Origin: Rutstroemia sp. NJR-2017a BVV2
Taxonomy: Eukaryota; Ascomycota; Leotiomycetes; Helotiales; Rutstroemiaceae
Assembly: GCA_002946415.1 (NCBI GenBank)
Contig: NJPS01000044.1
Span: forward strand, 434,001-498,000
Direction: 5' to 3'
Length of the DNA stretch: 64,000 nt
A program made the position numbers and the translations under genes. Below the pieces are notes generated by a model, which did not search any database, was not told where the DNA came from, and worked only from the letters and a program-made list of their open reading frames with translations. This document shows positions 12,480-23,651 of the stretch, one piece after another (the stretch's first letter is position 1; each line of letters opens with the position of its first letter).

Positions 12480-13572
12480 ATGGATTTCTCTGACGCTTTG
12501 TGAGTTTCCTGCTTGCGCGGCTCTCGTACGGCGCATTTGTGAAGCTTGGTTGAGCTGGGTTGGAAATCGGCCGTGATTTTTATTGGCATGGAGATGCAAA
12601 AGAGAATGCAATGCCTCAAATGGGAAGCTCTATGGTCTTGCGCGATGGCAGATTGTGGTTCCAATCGCATTCTCGAACGACGTACAATGAAGAGTTTGAA
12701 GCTCAAACCAAGCTTCGTCAAGCTCCACCCAGCCAACCCAGCTCAACAGCATCTGGCAACGAATGCGCCGACGCTCTAATCCATTGTGTATTAATGCTGA
12801 TATGATCGCTCTAATTATAGTCGACTCGTCAACTTGGCGACTGGTGTTATTATGGTCCTGGGAGGGATTTCTCAATTCTTTCCAATTGGTTTGTGAGTCT
12901 CTACCTTCGTGCCGCAAACGGCGTCCTTGCCAGAAGTTTCGCATGCTGATACACACGTCTAGCCAATCTATCGTCGTCGGGTGTTATGTTATTATCTTCG
13001 GAATATGTATGTTATTCCACTGAACCTGCTCCTCAATACTCATACTAACGCTCTACTCCCAGGCACTGCTCTTCTTGGTTCGTTCTACTACTCCATGCAC
13101 AACATGTCCATCCACCAGCCACACAACCAATCTTCTCCCCGACTCGAAAATTACACAGCGAACTCTATAAACAAGTGCTAACTCAACCTCCGCAGAGTTT
13201 CAAATCCCACCGCAGCTATCCCGCTACGCGTCCTTCCTATTCTCCTTCCTCGGCCGTGGGATCTGTACGTCTTCCCAACCCCCAACCCCATTGCGCCATC
13301 CCCCGCTGCAAAATTCTAACATACTACACAGTCTACATCTTCGTCGGCTCCATCCTCTTGCACGACCATCCTCTTCGCATCATTGCCGGCTCCATAGTCG
13401 GCCTAATCGGCGTCGCATACGTCGCCCTCGAATTCGTGCCCTCCATCGAGCCACCTGCGAACATGAGGTAAGTTTCCGCAATACCTAGCTTCCATGCGCC
13501 AGAGGACACAGCTAACACTCGATTCCTCCAAACAGAGAAGCAGATGGCGGCTGGGGCGCAGAGCAAGTCTAA
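12480..13572 (+). CDS. tvp15: Tvp15-like Golgi membrane protein (COPI-associated family)
   Basis: Small four-helix membrane protein of 130 residues. Exons are 12480-12499, 12821-12892, 12963-13006, 13063-13077, 13196-13264, 13332-13467 and 13536-13572, all with GT-AG ends and one continuous frame. Hydrophobic segments fall at about residues 10-30, 33-52, 60-85 and 88-112. The ASFLFSFLGRGIFYI segment (about 62-76) is characteristic of fungal Tvp15 proteins, which reside in late Golgi vesicles with Tvp23 and relatives. The first intron is 321 nt, far longer than the others, and exon 4 is only 15 nt. The C-terminus is short, cytosolic and acidic. Identification rests on remembered family similarity. 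The exact role is unclear even in yeast. Confidence 0.85.
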
Positions 13573-14926
13573 ATCGACACCACAGCCTGCCCTCCCCCAC
13601 TCACGAGCGCGTTTTCTGTCACTCCCCGCCGTCGATCAGTTCACCTATCCTACCTGAAACCCTCTCATCTCGCTTCTCTCCACCATCATCACCACCACCC
13701 CCAAACACAAATCCACACACACGACCTAGACATCACATCACATCACCATCTCATCCTCTAATCCATCTGTCCCCGTCTTGCCCGCCCGCACCCACCCTCA
13801 ACCTCACCTACTATCCGTCAATATGGTACAAAAAAGCATTATGCATGGATAATAGTTACCTCAGAGGGACCAATGTATTACATACCATATCATATCAAAT
13901 CAAATCATCATACCACAAAACCCGCCCCGCCTGTCTTCTTTCTTACCGCAGCTCAGTAACTAGCTCTACAAAAGAAAGAAAGAAAAAGGCCAGTGGTTCA
14001 ACTGAAGTTTTTTGTTTCCCTATTTTTGTCTATTTTTGGTTTTCTCTCATGTATGTGTATGTGTACGTACGTTGTGTAAAAGCTCAGCCAGTCAGTATTA
14101 CAGTATTATCTATCCTATCTAGAACAGAACGAAAGAAGCGCCTAGAATTCCAGGTTTTATGATGCATGTATGGTGCAGATTTGTAAGAGAACCAAAAATC
14201 ATCAAACATATGAAAGAGATATAGTGATTGGATATGTTGTTCATTTTGTTTTATTTTGTGTATCTACTTCCATGCTATCTTCCTTCTGTTCTCTCCCTCT
14301 GCCATGAGCTATTCATTCTCTTCCCCCAGCCAACACCTACTCCCTTCCCTCTTCGTAGTGTAGTCCTCCTGCTTGCTTGTTCATCACGCGTCTCTTCTTC
14401 CTTCCACCCCTCTCCTCTGCTTCACATTTTCAAAAAGATCGCCCACTACGCTCCTGATGCCATCTATCCCCCCATCTATCCAGAACGAAAAAAACAACAA
14501 TTCACAAACCAGCACCCCATTGCCAATCAGACCTCCAAGTCCTGTATACCCTACCCAACCCTACCCTACCAATGCAGCAGCAGCACCCTAATTAACCTAA
14601 CCTCCGACCCCTAACACCATGACAAGAAATAGTTAAAAAAAAAAGTAACGGAGAGGTTTATCTCCCGCCCCGAAATTCGCCTGAAAGTCTGAAAGGGTAT
14701 TATTGTATTCCTATTTCATTGCTTTGTAAATCTGCATGAAATAAACTCCGGAATAAGCGTGTGTGCGGGCACTTTATTCATCCCTCTTTTTCTGGTTTCC
14801 TTCACTCCCTAAATTCCATTCACACCGCGCGATGTGAGTATTGCAATCGTAAATCGTAGCTGTGCATATAGCTCAAGTATTCCTTCCCAATCGGTTCGTT
14901 CGTTCCAACTTGTCTTTAGTAGTTAC
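13573..14926. other. Convergent intergenic region, tvp15 and sreA 3' ends
   Basis: This 1.35 kb stretch lies between the stop codons of two convergent genes. It is pyrimidine-rich at its left end and contains degenerate CCCTA-type runs near 14541-14600. A 222-codon plus frame at 13494-14162 overlaps the last tvp15 exon in another frame and is low-complexity, so I do not call it a gene. Confidence 0.45.
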
Positions 14927-16891
14927 TCAGTCCGAACCCATTCCCAACTCGGCTAGTTCCCTCTCCTTTGCCTTTAATGCCTCTCTCATCTTCTCCGCTT
15001 CGCGCTGTAGCATTTCTCTCCGCTCAGCTTTCGCGCGGTCCGTCTCGCTCAAGGCGTCCTTCCCGCTAGCTAGAGCGCTTCCGATGCCGCTTGCCGAAGG
15101 ACTTGTTGCGAGTAGGCCCACGCTACTGAGACTAGGGCTCGCGACATTAGAGTAGCGGCTAGGGCTCAAGCGATCGTCTCCCCTACGGAGATTAGGGTCA
15201 ATTTCGCTGTTAGCTTCGGTGTCGGCAAAGCCAGGGTTGAGAATCGATTTTATGGATGAGAGACGTTTTGGCTGAGCGGGATTCGAGTTGGACTCTGCGG
15301 TTGCCGTTGCGTCATTGGCATCAACTGCAGATATAGATCGTTTTCTTGATGGAGACAGAAAAGAGCTAGGAGACACAGAACCTGGTTTGCTAGCTTGTAT
15401 TGGCGGTGGATATGACGTCATGGGAGGAAGTCGATTGTCGTTATGTAGTGATTCGAAGTTTTGGTTTGAAAGGTTCGATGCTGAGGCATACACTGTGAGG
15501 TCAGACGGGGGGTGTTGTTGCTGACGGCTCTGCGTACGAATGGGTTCTGGGAGAGCTCTGCCAGGGTCATTGCGCAAGCGAAACCCCAGGTTGATGGATC
15601 CATCGGGGTTCACAGTACCACGTTGATCACCCTCGTCGGGCGAGGGATTATCTGATTCTGGTGAGTTCGTTGCCTGTCTTGAGATCTCAAAGCCAGAATT
15701 TTGTCCACCTTGCCCTGCTGGTACAACTCGTTTGCGCCGTTTAATCACCGACTTTTTCATGGCGACTGGACGATGAACACCATGAAGCTTGTAATATAGA
15801 CCTAAACTAAAATTAACTTTGTTATTACTCCAGTCCGACACGAAATTCTACTTACCACATGCATTGCAAATTGTGTGGCCGCTCTCATCTCTGCGCCACA
15901 GCGGGGTTATCGTAGTTCCACAGTTTTGACAAGCAACAACAACTGTGGTATTCTGGGACTGTAAATGTAGCGATGTTACATCAATTGGAGATGGAGCATC
16001 CGTAGACTGGTCATTCTGTGGTTGTGGTGTTGCTGTTGACTGACGATCTTGAGATGTGCTAAAGTGTGCGCTCTTTGCGACTCTATTGTTGAAAGCCGGA
16101 CAACCACTGCAGCCTTCGGCGCCGCCAGTGCCATTGCATCTTCCTCCACCAGGACAACTGCCGGTTGGTGTCTGGTCCGCAGCAACGTATGTGGCGCCAG
16201 CTGTCGGATGCGACATTACACCACAAGTGGAAGGAGATGTTCGCTGCTCAACAGAATTTGAACCAGCAGGAGCTGTAATAGGAGGGCGTTTAAGATTGGT
16301 AGGACGGGAAGCATTACGAGCCTTTTGGTACAGGCCGCATGCATTGCAGATGGTCGCCCCTTGAGGTGATCTCCGCCATAATGGCGTCCTTGTCGTACCA
16401 CAATTACTACATGATGGTTAACTCAAATTCCCTTTCTTAATGAGATACTCATACCTGCAGACCTGGCCAGCTTGAACCTGATCGGGCTTTGGGGATGTTG
16501 CCGAAAGAAAAGGTTGAGACATTTCTCTCAGGCTTCGTTCCTCCGAGGCAGATCTAGGAATAAGTTGGGGATTCGGATTCATCAGAATGCTTGATCCTTC
16601 TGGCGTCCGATAGTCGGGATATGATGAAGGACTACTCGATCTGTCTCTTTCTTGCTTTTTTTCTTGGCCTTTGTCTAGACCATGTGAGTGTCCGATCAAC
16701 TGTCGGGCAAGATCAAGATCTGCTTTCGAAGAAACATTAGAACTGGGACTCAGTCGGACAGAGAGGCCCTCATCCAGTTGATTCTGGGGAAATGATGCTT
16801 CTCCTTCACTCATGTTGCTGAAAGGATGATCCGACATAAAGCCAGTCACAGGTGCTTTTCGCAATGCGCAGCACATAGAGTTGTTTGGCAA
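14927..16891 (-). CDS. sreA: SreA/SRE-type GATA transcription factor, iron repressor
   Basis: Predicted 620-residue protein. Exons are 16891-16455, 16406-15856 and 15801-14927, with introns of 48 and 54 nt. It has two GATA zinc fingers of the C-X2-C-X17-C-X2-C type at residues 145-169 and 305-329; each is completed across a splice junction. Between them is the cysteine-rich CPGGGRC...GC..C block (about 230-246), the diagnostic iron-sensing region of the SreA, SRE and Urbs1 family. In that family the protein represses siderophore synthesis and reductive iron uptake genes when iron is sufficient. A basic stretch (KRRKR) follows finger 2, and a short predicted coiled coil (about 590-615) ends the protein. 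The N-terminal 140 residues are Ser/Pro-rich. The start is the first ATG of the open frame; ATGs further in are possible. Confidence 0.95.
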
Positions 16892-18780
16892 AGGTCTGAT
16901 AGTGAAGACACAAAGAGGATATCGAGGCTGTCGTAGGGACTTGTGGTGATCAGGTCGACTTGATCATACCAGGTATTTATTGATATCAGAGTAAAAGAAC
17001 CTGGTGGCTTTAAGCTCCAGCTAGGGAGTCCAGATTGGATACGAAAAGAGTAGGAACAAGTTTCAAAGCTGCGGACAACAAGTTCACTGTTGCGCCGTGC
17101 TAGAGAGCTTTCCTGCCAATGTTGAAAAGCTGGAGTTCGTGGTGAGATTTAGAAGGTCTCCAGATCCTTAACTTAAGCTTGTCTTATCCGTCCTTGCAAC
17201 AGATCGGTGAGTACCCAGGGTCGGACAAGACGGGGATTGGTCCCTATGGCTCGGTGAGGTGGCAAAGACCTCTCCTGCTGTTCCACGCTCAACACGGAAT
17301 CCTCAAGATTTATCTGATTGCTAGGTTAATGCCTGGGCAAAGGAGACAATGAACGGAAGGGAGTCCGAGGGGTTCGTCCCAATAGTGGTGGTTCGAAACT
17401 TCTGACGAAGGAATGAACGCGTGTCGTTTCGAGGACTCTAAGTTTTCGGGTAGGAACCACTTCAATACCGTTGCATGAGAAGTCGGATAAACTTGGCAAG
17501 GAGGCGGGAGTCCCTATATACGAGGTCCTTGTTATGTATGTTGCCGTGGTTTTGTTATGATATTTCACAAGAAAATAGTGATGTGGTAAATAGCCAATGA
17601 TGGGATTCACCCGACTTTATCCTTGCTAGGACGGAGTAAACTTTCAACACACCCTCTTTATGTTGAGGAGCGTGTAAAGGAGATCTAGGGAATACCTCCT
17701 TAACGAGGCTGCTGGTTTGCGAGATAAAAAAACGAGAGTCAAGAAGGAGACAATCTCGGGTGGTGTTACTGCGCAGAAGGAGTTTGCCCTATCACGATCA
17801 GATGTTCGGATGTCTTGCAATGAGCCGAGCGTTGACGCGCCCCCAAGAAAAGAATGACGCTAATCGAAGGAGGAATGAGCGAATCCGATGAATGTTTTCC
17901 CTTGCTGATTCAAACCCGATCCCTCGGTGAAGCGATACTTCTAGCGACAAGAAAGGCTCACGGTTTTCTCCTTTGCCCTGTTCGGAAGCGTTTCAAAGAA
18001 GCCTTGTCTCTTTGCCCTCTGCCGTCTCCCGGGATGCGAATGGTTCTTCGGATTTGATTTTCTTCCCCAGAGCGGTCTTCGTTCGAGGTTGTTTGTTTAC
18101 CAAGCGAAAACTCGTGGGCCCTCTACCAAGCGGATGGTCAGGTGGTGTTGAAATCAACGAAGAAATGCGAGAAGTGAAATGTCGGGGACGACGGAAGTTA
18201 GCTTGCTTTGATGATAGGCGACGGGGGTTGAATGGATCGCCAGCCGGTGGAGGTTGTGTCGCTCCAATTTGCGGTCCAATGTCAGAATGCAGGAGAGTGT
18301 TTTCTTAAAGTAGTGAGGAGCGGAAATAAAGTCGAAATATGAAAATAATTGATTGAGGTGCACCGCTCACTCCAGCGTCAAGTCAACCCATAACCAAGGC
18401 GTCACTCTTCTACTAAAGTAAGTTCCAAAGCTGTCTAGTTTCTGAGTAGTGCAGACTAGCGGCAATTAGTGTGGTCATTTCAATTATACCGCTTCTCATT
18501 GGCCAAAAAGGGCTATTTAGCTCAATGTTTAATGCAGGGTCGAAAATTTAAAGCCAACGGTAGATCACCAGTGACCTTTCAACACCCCGACTGTCGATTG
18601 TCCTCACCTAATTTACCCTTTTTCGCCATCTACTAAATCCGGAGTATGTAAGCAACTGTACCCAATTACCGGTAACCTACGCGATGGGACGGGCCATTGT
18701 TGGCATTAAGTAATCCCTTCTTAAGACGAGATTCTGGACTGTTATCTCCGCACCCCGTGGCCGATTTAGGCTCCAGATCA
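16892..18780 (-). promoter_or_regulatory. sreA upstream region
   Basis: No recognisable gene is present in the 1.9 kb upstream of sreA. It holds a consensus SreA site (separate entry) and several short open frames, including a 94-codon minus frame at 17326-17610 that could be an upstream ORF if the leader is long. Fungal regulator genes often have long leaders, but the transcription start cannot be seen from sequence. Confidence 0.45.
17310..17318 (-). promoter_or_regulatory. SreA-type GATA site upstream of sreA
   Basis: The plus strand reads TTATCTGAT, which on the sreA coding strand is ATCAGATAA. This matches exactly the ATCWGATAA consensus reported for SreA-family iron GATA repressors. 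It lies about 420 bp upstream of the sreA start codon. Scanning by eye I found no other exact match in the window. The functional role is inferred. Confidence 0.55.
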
Positions 18781-21140
18781 AAGGGGAGCGAGGGGAGGGA
18801 GGGGAGGCGAGGGGAAGGCCAAGGAGAAGGGAAATGGCTGGAACTACAAGTTTAGAACTAGCTCCTGGTACACACGTCCGGATCGCAGCTTCCTCTGACC
18901 ATAATCATGGTCTAGACCATACGAATTGTGAAGTGTGTACGCTTCTAGCCGAATGAATATCCAATGGATGAGCGCCCACTGATGGAGAGTACACTTCTCC
19001 CCTCCCTCATCCAAACCCGACAACCGAACAAAACCACATTTGTTAGATGGCAACGAGATAATGATGCACACGCTTCCAATGTGGTCGGTATTGTGCCTAA
19101 GCCTTGTCTTGATGCACCTCGTTAAAAGTCCTTTCGTCGTATCCCCGTACAATCGCTGATCCTTACAATCCAAGTATTTATATCACTAACCTTGCCAAAC
19201 ATTCTACCTCGCAGCCTCAGCCGCAGCCGCAGCCGCATTTCATCAGCTCAGACCCTCTACCGCGAGTCCGTCTCAGACACCTGTCAAAAAGATAAACGGA
19301 ACCATCTCGATTGCTGCTTTCGGTGGAGCCGCGTATTCTTTCCTTGCAGCCTCCGCATTTGGATCTGCATGTCTTGCCCAGCATCCAATTTGGGTCGATC
19401 GCAGACCATCGTCAATAAACCATTCCATGTCAGACAACAGGATTTCGGAGCCATGCCATGGGAGCTCACATCATTTGGAAACCCCCTACACATGTCGTTA
19501 CCCCATGGAGCTTGAAACACTTAATTGCAGGAGAGGGTCTGCCTTACCATAACCATATGCTATCCATTGAAATATCCCGGCATTCTTCCTGAAAGCTTAT
19601 TTCAACTCTTCCTAAAGGACATTGAACCAGCTCCCTTACACCTGTGGCACTGTCATGCTGCCGGTGCAACATTCAATTACAGGTTATCTATCCTCAGAAT
19701 CCCAAAGCCGAATTGCATGGCATTGGCACAGACCCAGACAGCTACCACGGAATGCGAGCCTGTTCGCGATCCTGTGCCACTACCAACATCCAAAGCGGAT
19801 TGATTTCCTTGATGATTATTCCCCCACACCGCAGACCAAATGCAGCAATCACACCAATTCCCTCTCCCAGTACATCCCTTATCAGGCCCGCCATGTCAAT
19901 CAAGTGGTTCCTGGGTGGACGTTGGCCCTGGCATAGTGGCCGCGTCGTACGAATACGGTTATTGTACCACATCACAACACGCATGCAGCCGCCCACGTAC
20001 ATATACGATACCGTGTCGACCACTCACAAACCTCTAATCACATCCTCGAAGATCCAAACAAGCAACGAACCGTTCCGCAGGAATATGCGCATGTTTGCTT
20101 GCCCGCCAGCAGATGCGTAGCGTGCATTGGAAGCCTATCACCATTCGCTACAAACTTTGTATCCTCCTCCCTAACTTGATAGTAACAGAGCAGAGCAAGT
20201 GGAGCCGAACATTCTCCTACTTATCTCTCGCACCCGCAAAACAAGCGCACTGCAAGCATGAAAAAGGTCCGATTGGTTTGCATCGGCAACAAACAGCATC
20301 GCGAATGGGTATATGGAACGTAGCACCCGTCTCTCGGGAAGTTTTTATCTATCCTATCCTCCGGTAGTTAGTATTTGCCGGCACGAGGAAAGTTGTCCGA
20401 GGCCGATATGCAGTTGCTCACATACTACAGCATACGGAGAAACACCGCATGAAATACGCCCCGTTAACCAAAGGTTATACAGGCATATCAACATCAGATA
20501 TGGGATCGAGATCCGGCTTATCACCATCCATGCGCTAAACTGTAGAACTTGCATTTTGTCCACCCAGGAGCAAATATCTCCATGATACTTTGTATGCGCC
20601 TAGATTTTACTAAAATATAGCGCAAATTTCCTTCCATAGAAAGCAAACTGCAATCGTATTCACACCCCGCTCTCACCGTGTAAGAGACCTAGCAGGCTAG
20701 CACCGTCCACCGCATTCAATCTCCCTAATAACAATGATTCCGAGCCATCAGACACTTGCTCCATGCTCTGCAATGCGCTGCGCAATCAACCATATCTAAG
20801 ATAGTCTTGTCCTGGATACACACTATTCCACTTCTGCTCATGCATAGCAACCTAGATTAGACCTACTCCATACCTACATGCTCCCTTCGCACTCGTAATC
20901 CAACCGCACTCCTAAGATTATACCAGCTGCACACTGGGATTCGCGTTCGGTGACATTCTCACTTGCACCTACAGTATCTTATGCATCCTCTTGTCAAGCT
21001 ACGTAGTGTCCGCTCTCCCTATCATCACTCACTCACTCACTCACTCATCCCCCTTCCCTCCCCTCCCTATTGCCCACCGCCCATCCTCCCCTCACAACCG
21101 CGCCCCGCCCAAGAACATCCATCACCGCACTAACATAACT
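18781..21140. other. Gene-free stretch upstream of sreA
   Basis: It begins with a G-rich run at 18783-18815 (G4, G4, G3, G4, G4 with short loops). Open frames of up to 158 codons occur between 19190 and 20370 in several overlapping frames on both strands, including a run of CAGCCG units near 19215. None gives a consistent protein or joins across plausible introns. It may be the remains of a decayed gene, but I cannot show which. Confidence 0.4.
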
Positions 21141-21473
21141 CTACCTTTTCGGGGTAGAAACAACAGGTCGGTGTAGGACAATACCTTGCAGCTGGTTACT
21201 ATTCCGGCGAGGAATAACAGGCCGGTGTGAGACAATATCTTGCAGCTGGTTACTATTCCAGTGTAGAACAACAGGCCGGTGTGGGACAATATCTTGCAGC
21301 TAGTTACTATTCAGTGTAGAAACAACAGGCCGGTATGGGACAATATCTTGCAGCTAGTTACTATTCCGGCGAGAAACAACAGGCCGGTGTGGGACAATAT
21401 CTTGTAGCTGGTTGCTATTCCAGTATAGAACAACAGGCCGGTGTGGGATAATATCTTGCAGCTAGTTACTATT
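21141..21473. repeat. Minisatellite A, 54-bp period, about six copies
   Basis: The motif AACAGGCCGGTGTGGGACA recurs with its AACAG anchor at 21162, 21216, 21270, 21324, 21378 and 21432, exactly 54 bp apart each time. Each unit continues with AATATCTTGCAGCTGGTTAC and TATTCC plus a variable joint. Copies differ at a few positions and single-base changes compensate to keep the 54-bp spacing. Since 54 is a multiple of three, the minus strand reads in part as an 18-residue repeat (21526-21311), but a stop ends it. I treat it as non-coding. Confidence 0.9.
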
Positions 21474-21483
21474 CCCAGACGAA

Positions 21484-21960
21484 TATCCCAAACACTCTGA
21501 GAGATTATACTGCTTTCATTGTCCAAGTTGCTTTTGAATATTCCAACATTCTGAGAGATTATATTATATTTGTTGTCCGAATATCTTTTGAATCTTCCAA
21601 ATACTCCGAGAGGTTATAATACTTTCATTGTCCAAATATCTTCTGAATATTTTAAACACTCTGAGAGAGTCTAATGCTTTCATTTTCCAAGTATTGTTTG
21701 AATATAGTATAATACTTTCATTATCTAAGTATCGTTTGAATACTCTAAATCCTCTAAGAGATTATAATACTTTCATTATCCAAATACCTTCTAAAGATTT
21801 TAAATACTCTAAGATATTCTAATACTTTTATTATCTAAATATTGTTTGAATACTTCAAATATTCTAAGATAATATAATACTTTCATTATCTAAATATTGG
21901 TTGAATACTCCAAATACTTTAAGATAGTATAATGCTTTCATTGTCCAAATATTGTTTGGG
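21484..21960. repeat. Minisatellite B, AT-rich, 54-55-bp period, about nine copies
   Basis: Directly after minisatellite A, variants of ACTTTCATTGTCCAAATAT followed by CTTTTGAATACTCCAAATA and CTCTGAGAGATTATAAT repeat. The anchor GTCC/ATCT falls at 21521, 21575, 21630, 21685, 21723, 21778, 21833, 21888 and 21943. Spacing is 54-55 bp except one 38-bp truncated unit. The array is much more AT-rich and more degenerate than array A. Divergence seems to grow toward the right end. Confidence 0.88.
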
Positions 21961-22401
21961 CAATACGATTATTTCTGCACCGGGGAGTATATTTACTTTA
22001 CTCTACTTCTCTCTCCTATTCTCTAACACCTCTATAGTCCGTTCAAGTCACTTGTTTACTCACTGCATATGATCAAGGTAAAGAGGGAATTTGTGCGTAC
22101 ATAGCGCCAGTGGCCATGCAGATAACGGTTCTGAAAGGAATCTTAAAGTACTTTACACAAATAACCATGCCCCTGAATACATCCCCCAATAACAAGAACC
22201 ACAAGATCAACCCTCAAGATCCCAATAGACCAATTCCTGCAAAATAGCGCTGACCAGCAAACAATGGCTTTTAAATGGGGACGATTGCACTTACGACTGC
22301 CTTGCAAGTTTGTAAGAATCGTGGTCAGCGCGCGCCTGTGACAGTGTATACGGAGTCCGCGACCTCGGCGATCGTGATGACCCGGGGATGAGTCAAAGCT
22401 T
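21961..22401. other. Intergenic, minisatellite to hypothetical gene
   Basis: About 440 bp follow the repeats up to the stop codon of the minus-strand hypothetical gene. I see no gene and no clear site. Part of it is presumably the 3' UTR of that gene. Confidence 0.4.
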
Positions 22402-23651
22402 TCATAACCCAGATCTTGTTCTGAATTTCTTCGGTATCATCTTCCTCAAGTTTCTGAATCGTCTATCCTCACGGACTCTCACTTGGGTATCGATCATTCC
22501 TTCTTCCCCGTTGTTTGAAGTGTCGATGACCTCGTTGTCTTCCCCCTTGTTCTCCTCGCTTGCAACCGGCTGCTCCTCCTGTGCGCCACCGTCTAACGTA
22601 TCATTCTCCTGGTCCTCCAAGCCCCTATCCAAGTCATCACCGTCATCCACCTCTGCTGCAACAATCTCTTCTTCGCACTTGGGAATTATCTTATCTCCAC
22701 TCGCCCAGTCGAATCTCTCATGATATTCCATCATATTGTCATAGGCTCCACGTCCAGCCCACCGCCAGAATCCTTCTTCCCGCATGGTAGCCTCTTCTTG
22801 CTCGCGGGCAATGACTTCAAGGTCATTCTTGATTGCGCCGGCAAGCTTGCATACCAGTTCTCTCCGTGCTCTCGAGTTTGTAGTAGGGTTGACGTCGATA
22901 CCAAGACGAAAGAATATGGCGGGATGAACGCAATCATAGGGATCCTTGCTTTTCGCTGCATTAGGATCGTACTTCTTGCTGTTTCCACGAAGCTTGGCCT
23001 GCGTGAACTGGGTGACATTCGGCGTCCGTTTCGTTGCACTTGCAGCGCTCTTTTGTTTGGGGGTTAGAAATCTGGGTGGGTGAACTGCGTGATTATTGCT
23101 TCCTTCCACTGCACCTTCCCCCTCTGCCTCGAGAGTCTTGACATCATTTGTTCCAAGTCTAGCACGTTGGAAGTCGTACGTATAAGTTCCTGCCCTTCCT
23201 CCCTTCGTTTCCAGTGTATTCTGATGGAGCGCTTGGCTGATGTTGTCGACTTCCTCCTGTCTAAAAATTTCCATGTCCTTCGTGTGACTTTTACTACCTA
23301 GCTTTTTTTCCTTTTTCTTCTCCCGTCTTCTCATAGGTTTCCCCGCCTCCTTACAGCCTCTGCCATCAGTTAAATCTGTTGTCGAATGTACGTCTTCCGG
23401 TTCCGGAGCCGTTTCCTGGGCATTGTTTCTCCTTTTGATGGAATGGGAATTCGAGGTTAGCTCGGCCTCGTCCAATCCCTTTATTGCCCGAACGATAATT
23501 AGAATATCCTTGTGGCGTAGATGATGGAGCTCGTCACCAAGGTTGCACCTAAATTTTGTCAGCAAACTGACTGTAATGTGAGCTTAGGATCAAGGTTATT
23601 CAATACTTACGCGGGGCATTCGTGAGATTTGCCTGCCGTGATAGGTAACAT
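22402..23651 (-). CDS. Hypothetical protein with N-terminal HECPAC motif and acidic tail
   Basis: Predicted 395-residue protein. Exons are 23651-23611 and 23548-22402, with a 62-nt intron. The short first exon gives MLPITAGKSHECPA and joins in frame to CNLGDELHHLRHKD, so a single CxxC pair with nearby His residues lies at residues 10-28; it could bind one metal ion. A lysine-rich stretch (about 75-100) resembles a nuclear localisation signal. A conserved-looking segment around PYDCVHPAIFFRLGIDVNP (about 215-290) contains WRWAGRGAYDNMMEYHERF. The C-terminal quarter is strongly acidic, then basic at the end. I do not recognise the family. Codon pattern and length support a real gene. Confidence 0.75.

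Noticed and set aside
13494..14162. 222-codon plus frame
   Set aside because: It starts inside tvp15 sequence in another frame, is low-complexity Ser/Pro/His, and lies in the tvp15 3' region.
19400..19700. Possible multicopper-oxidase remnant: a KPFHV....DF string and, about 80 codons on in another frame, a WHCH string
   Set aside because: The spacing, flanking residues and frame do not match the laccase or Fet3 signatures, and stops interrupt both frames. Short histidine motifs like these occur by chance.
21311..21526. Minus frame made of an 18-residue repeat over minisatellite A
   Set aside because: It exists because 54 is divisible by three. It has no upstream exon, is stopped inside the array, and the repeat drifts like non-coding DNA.
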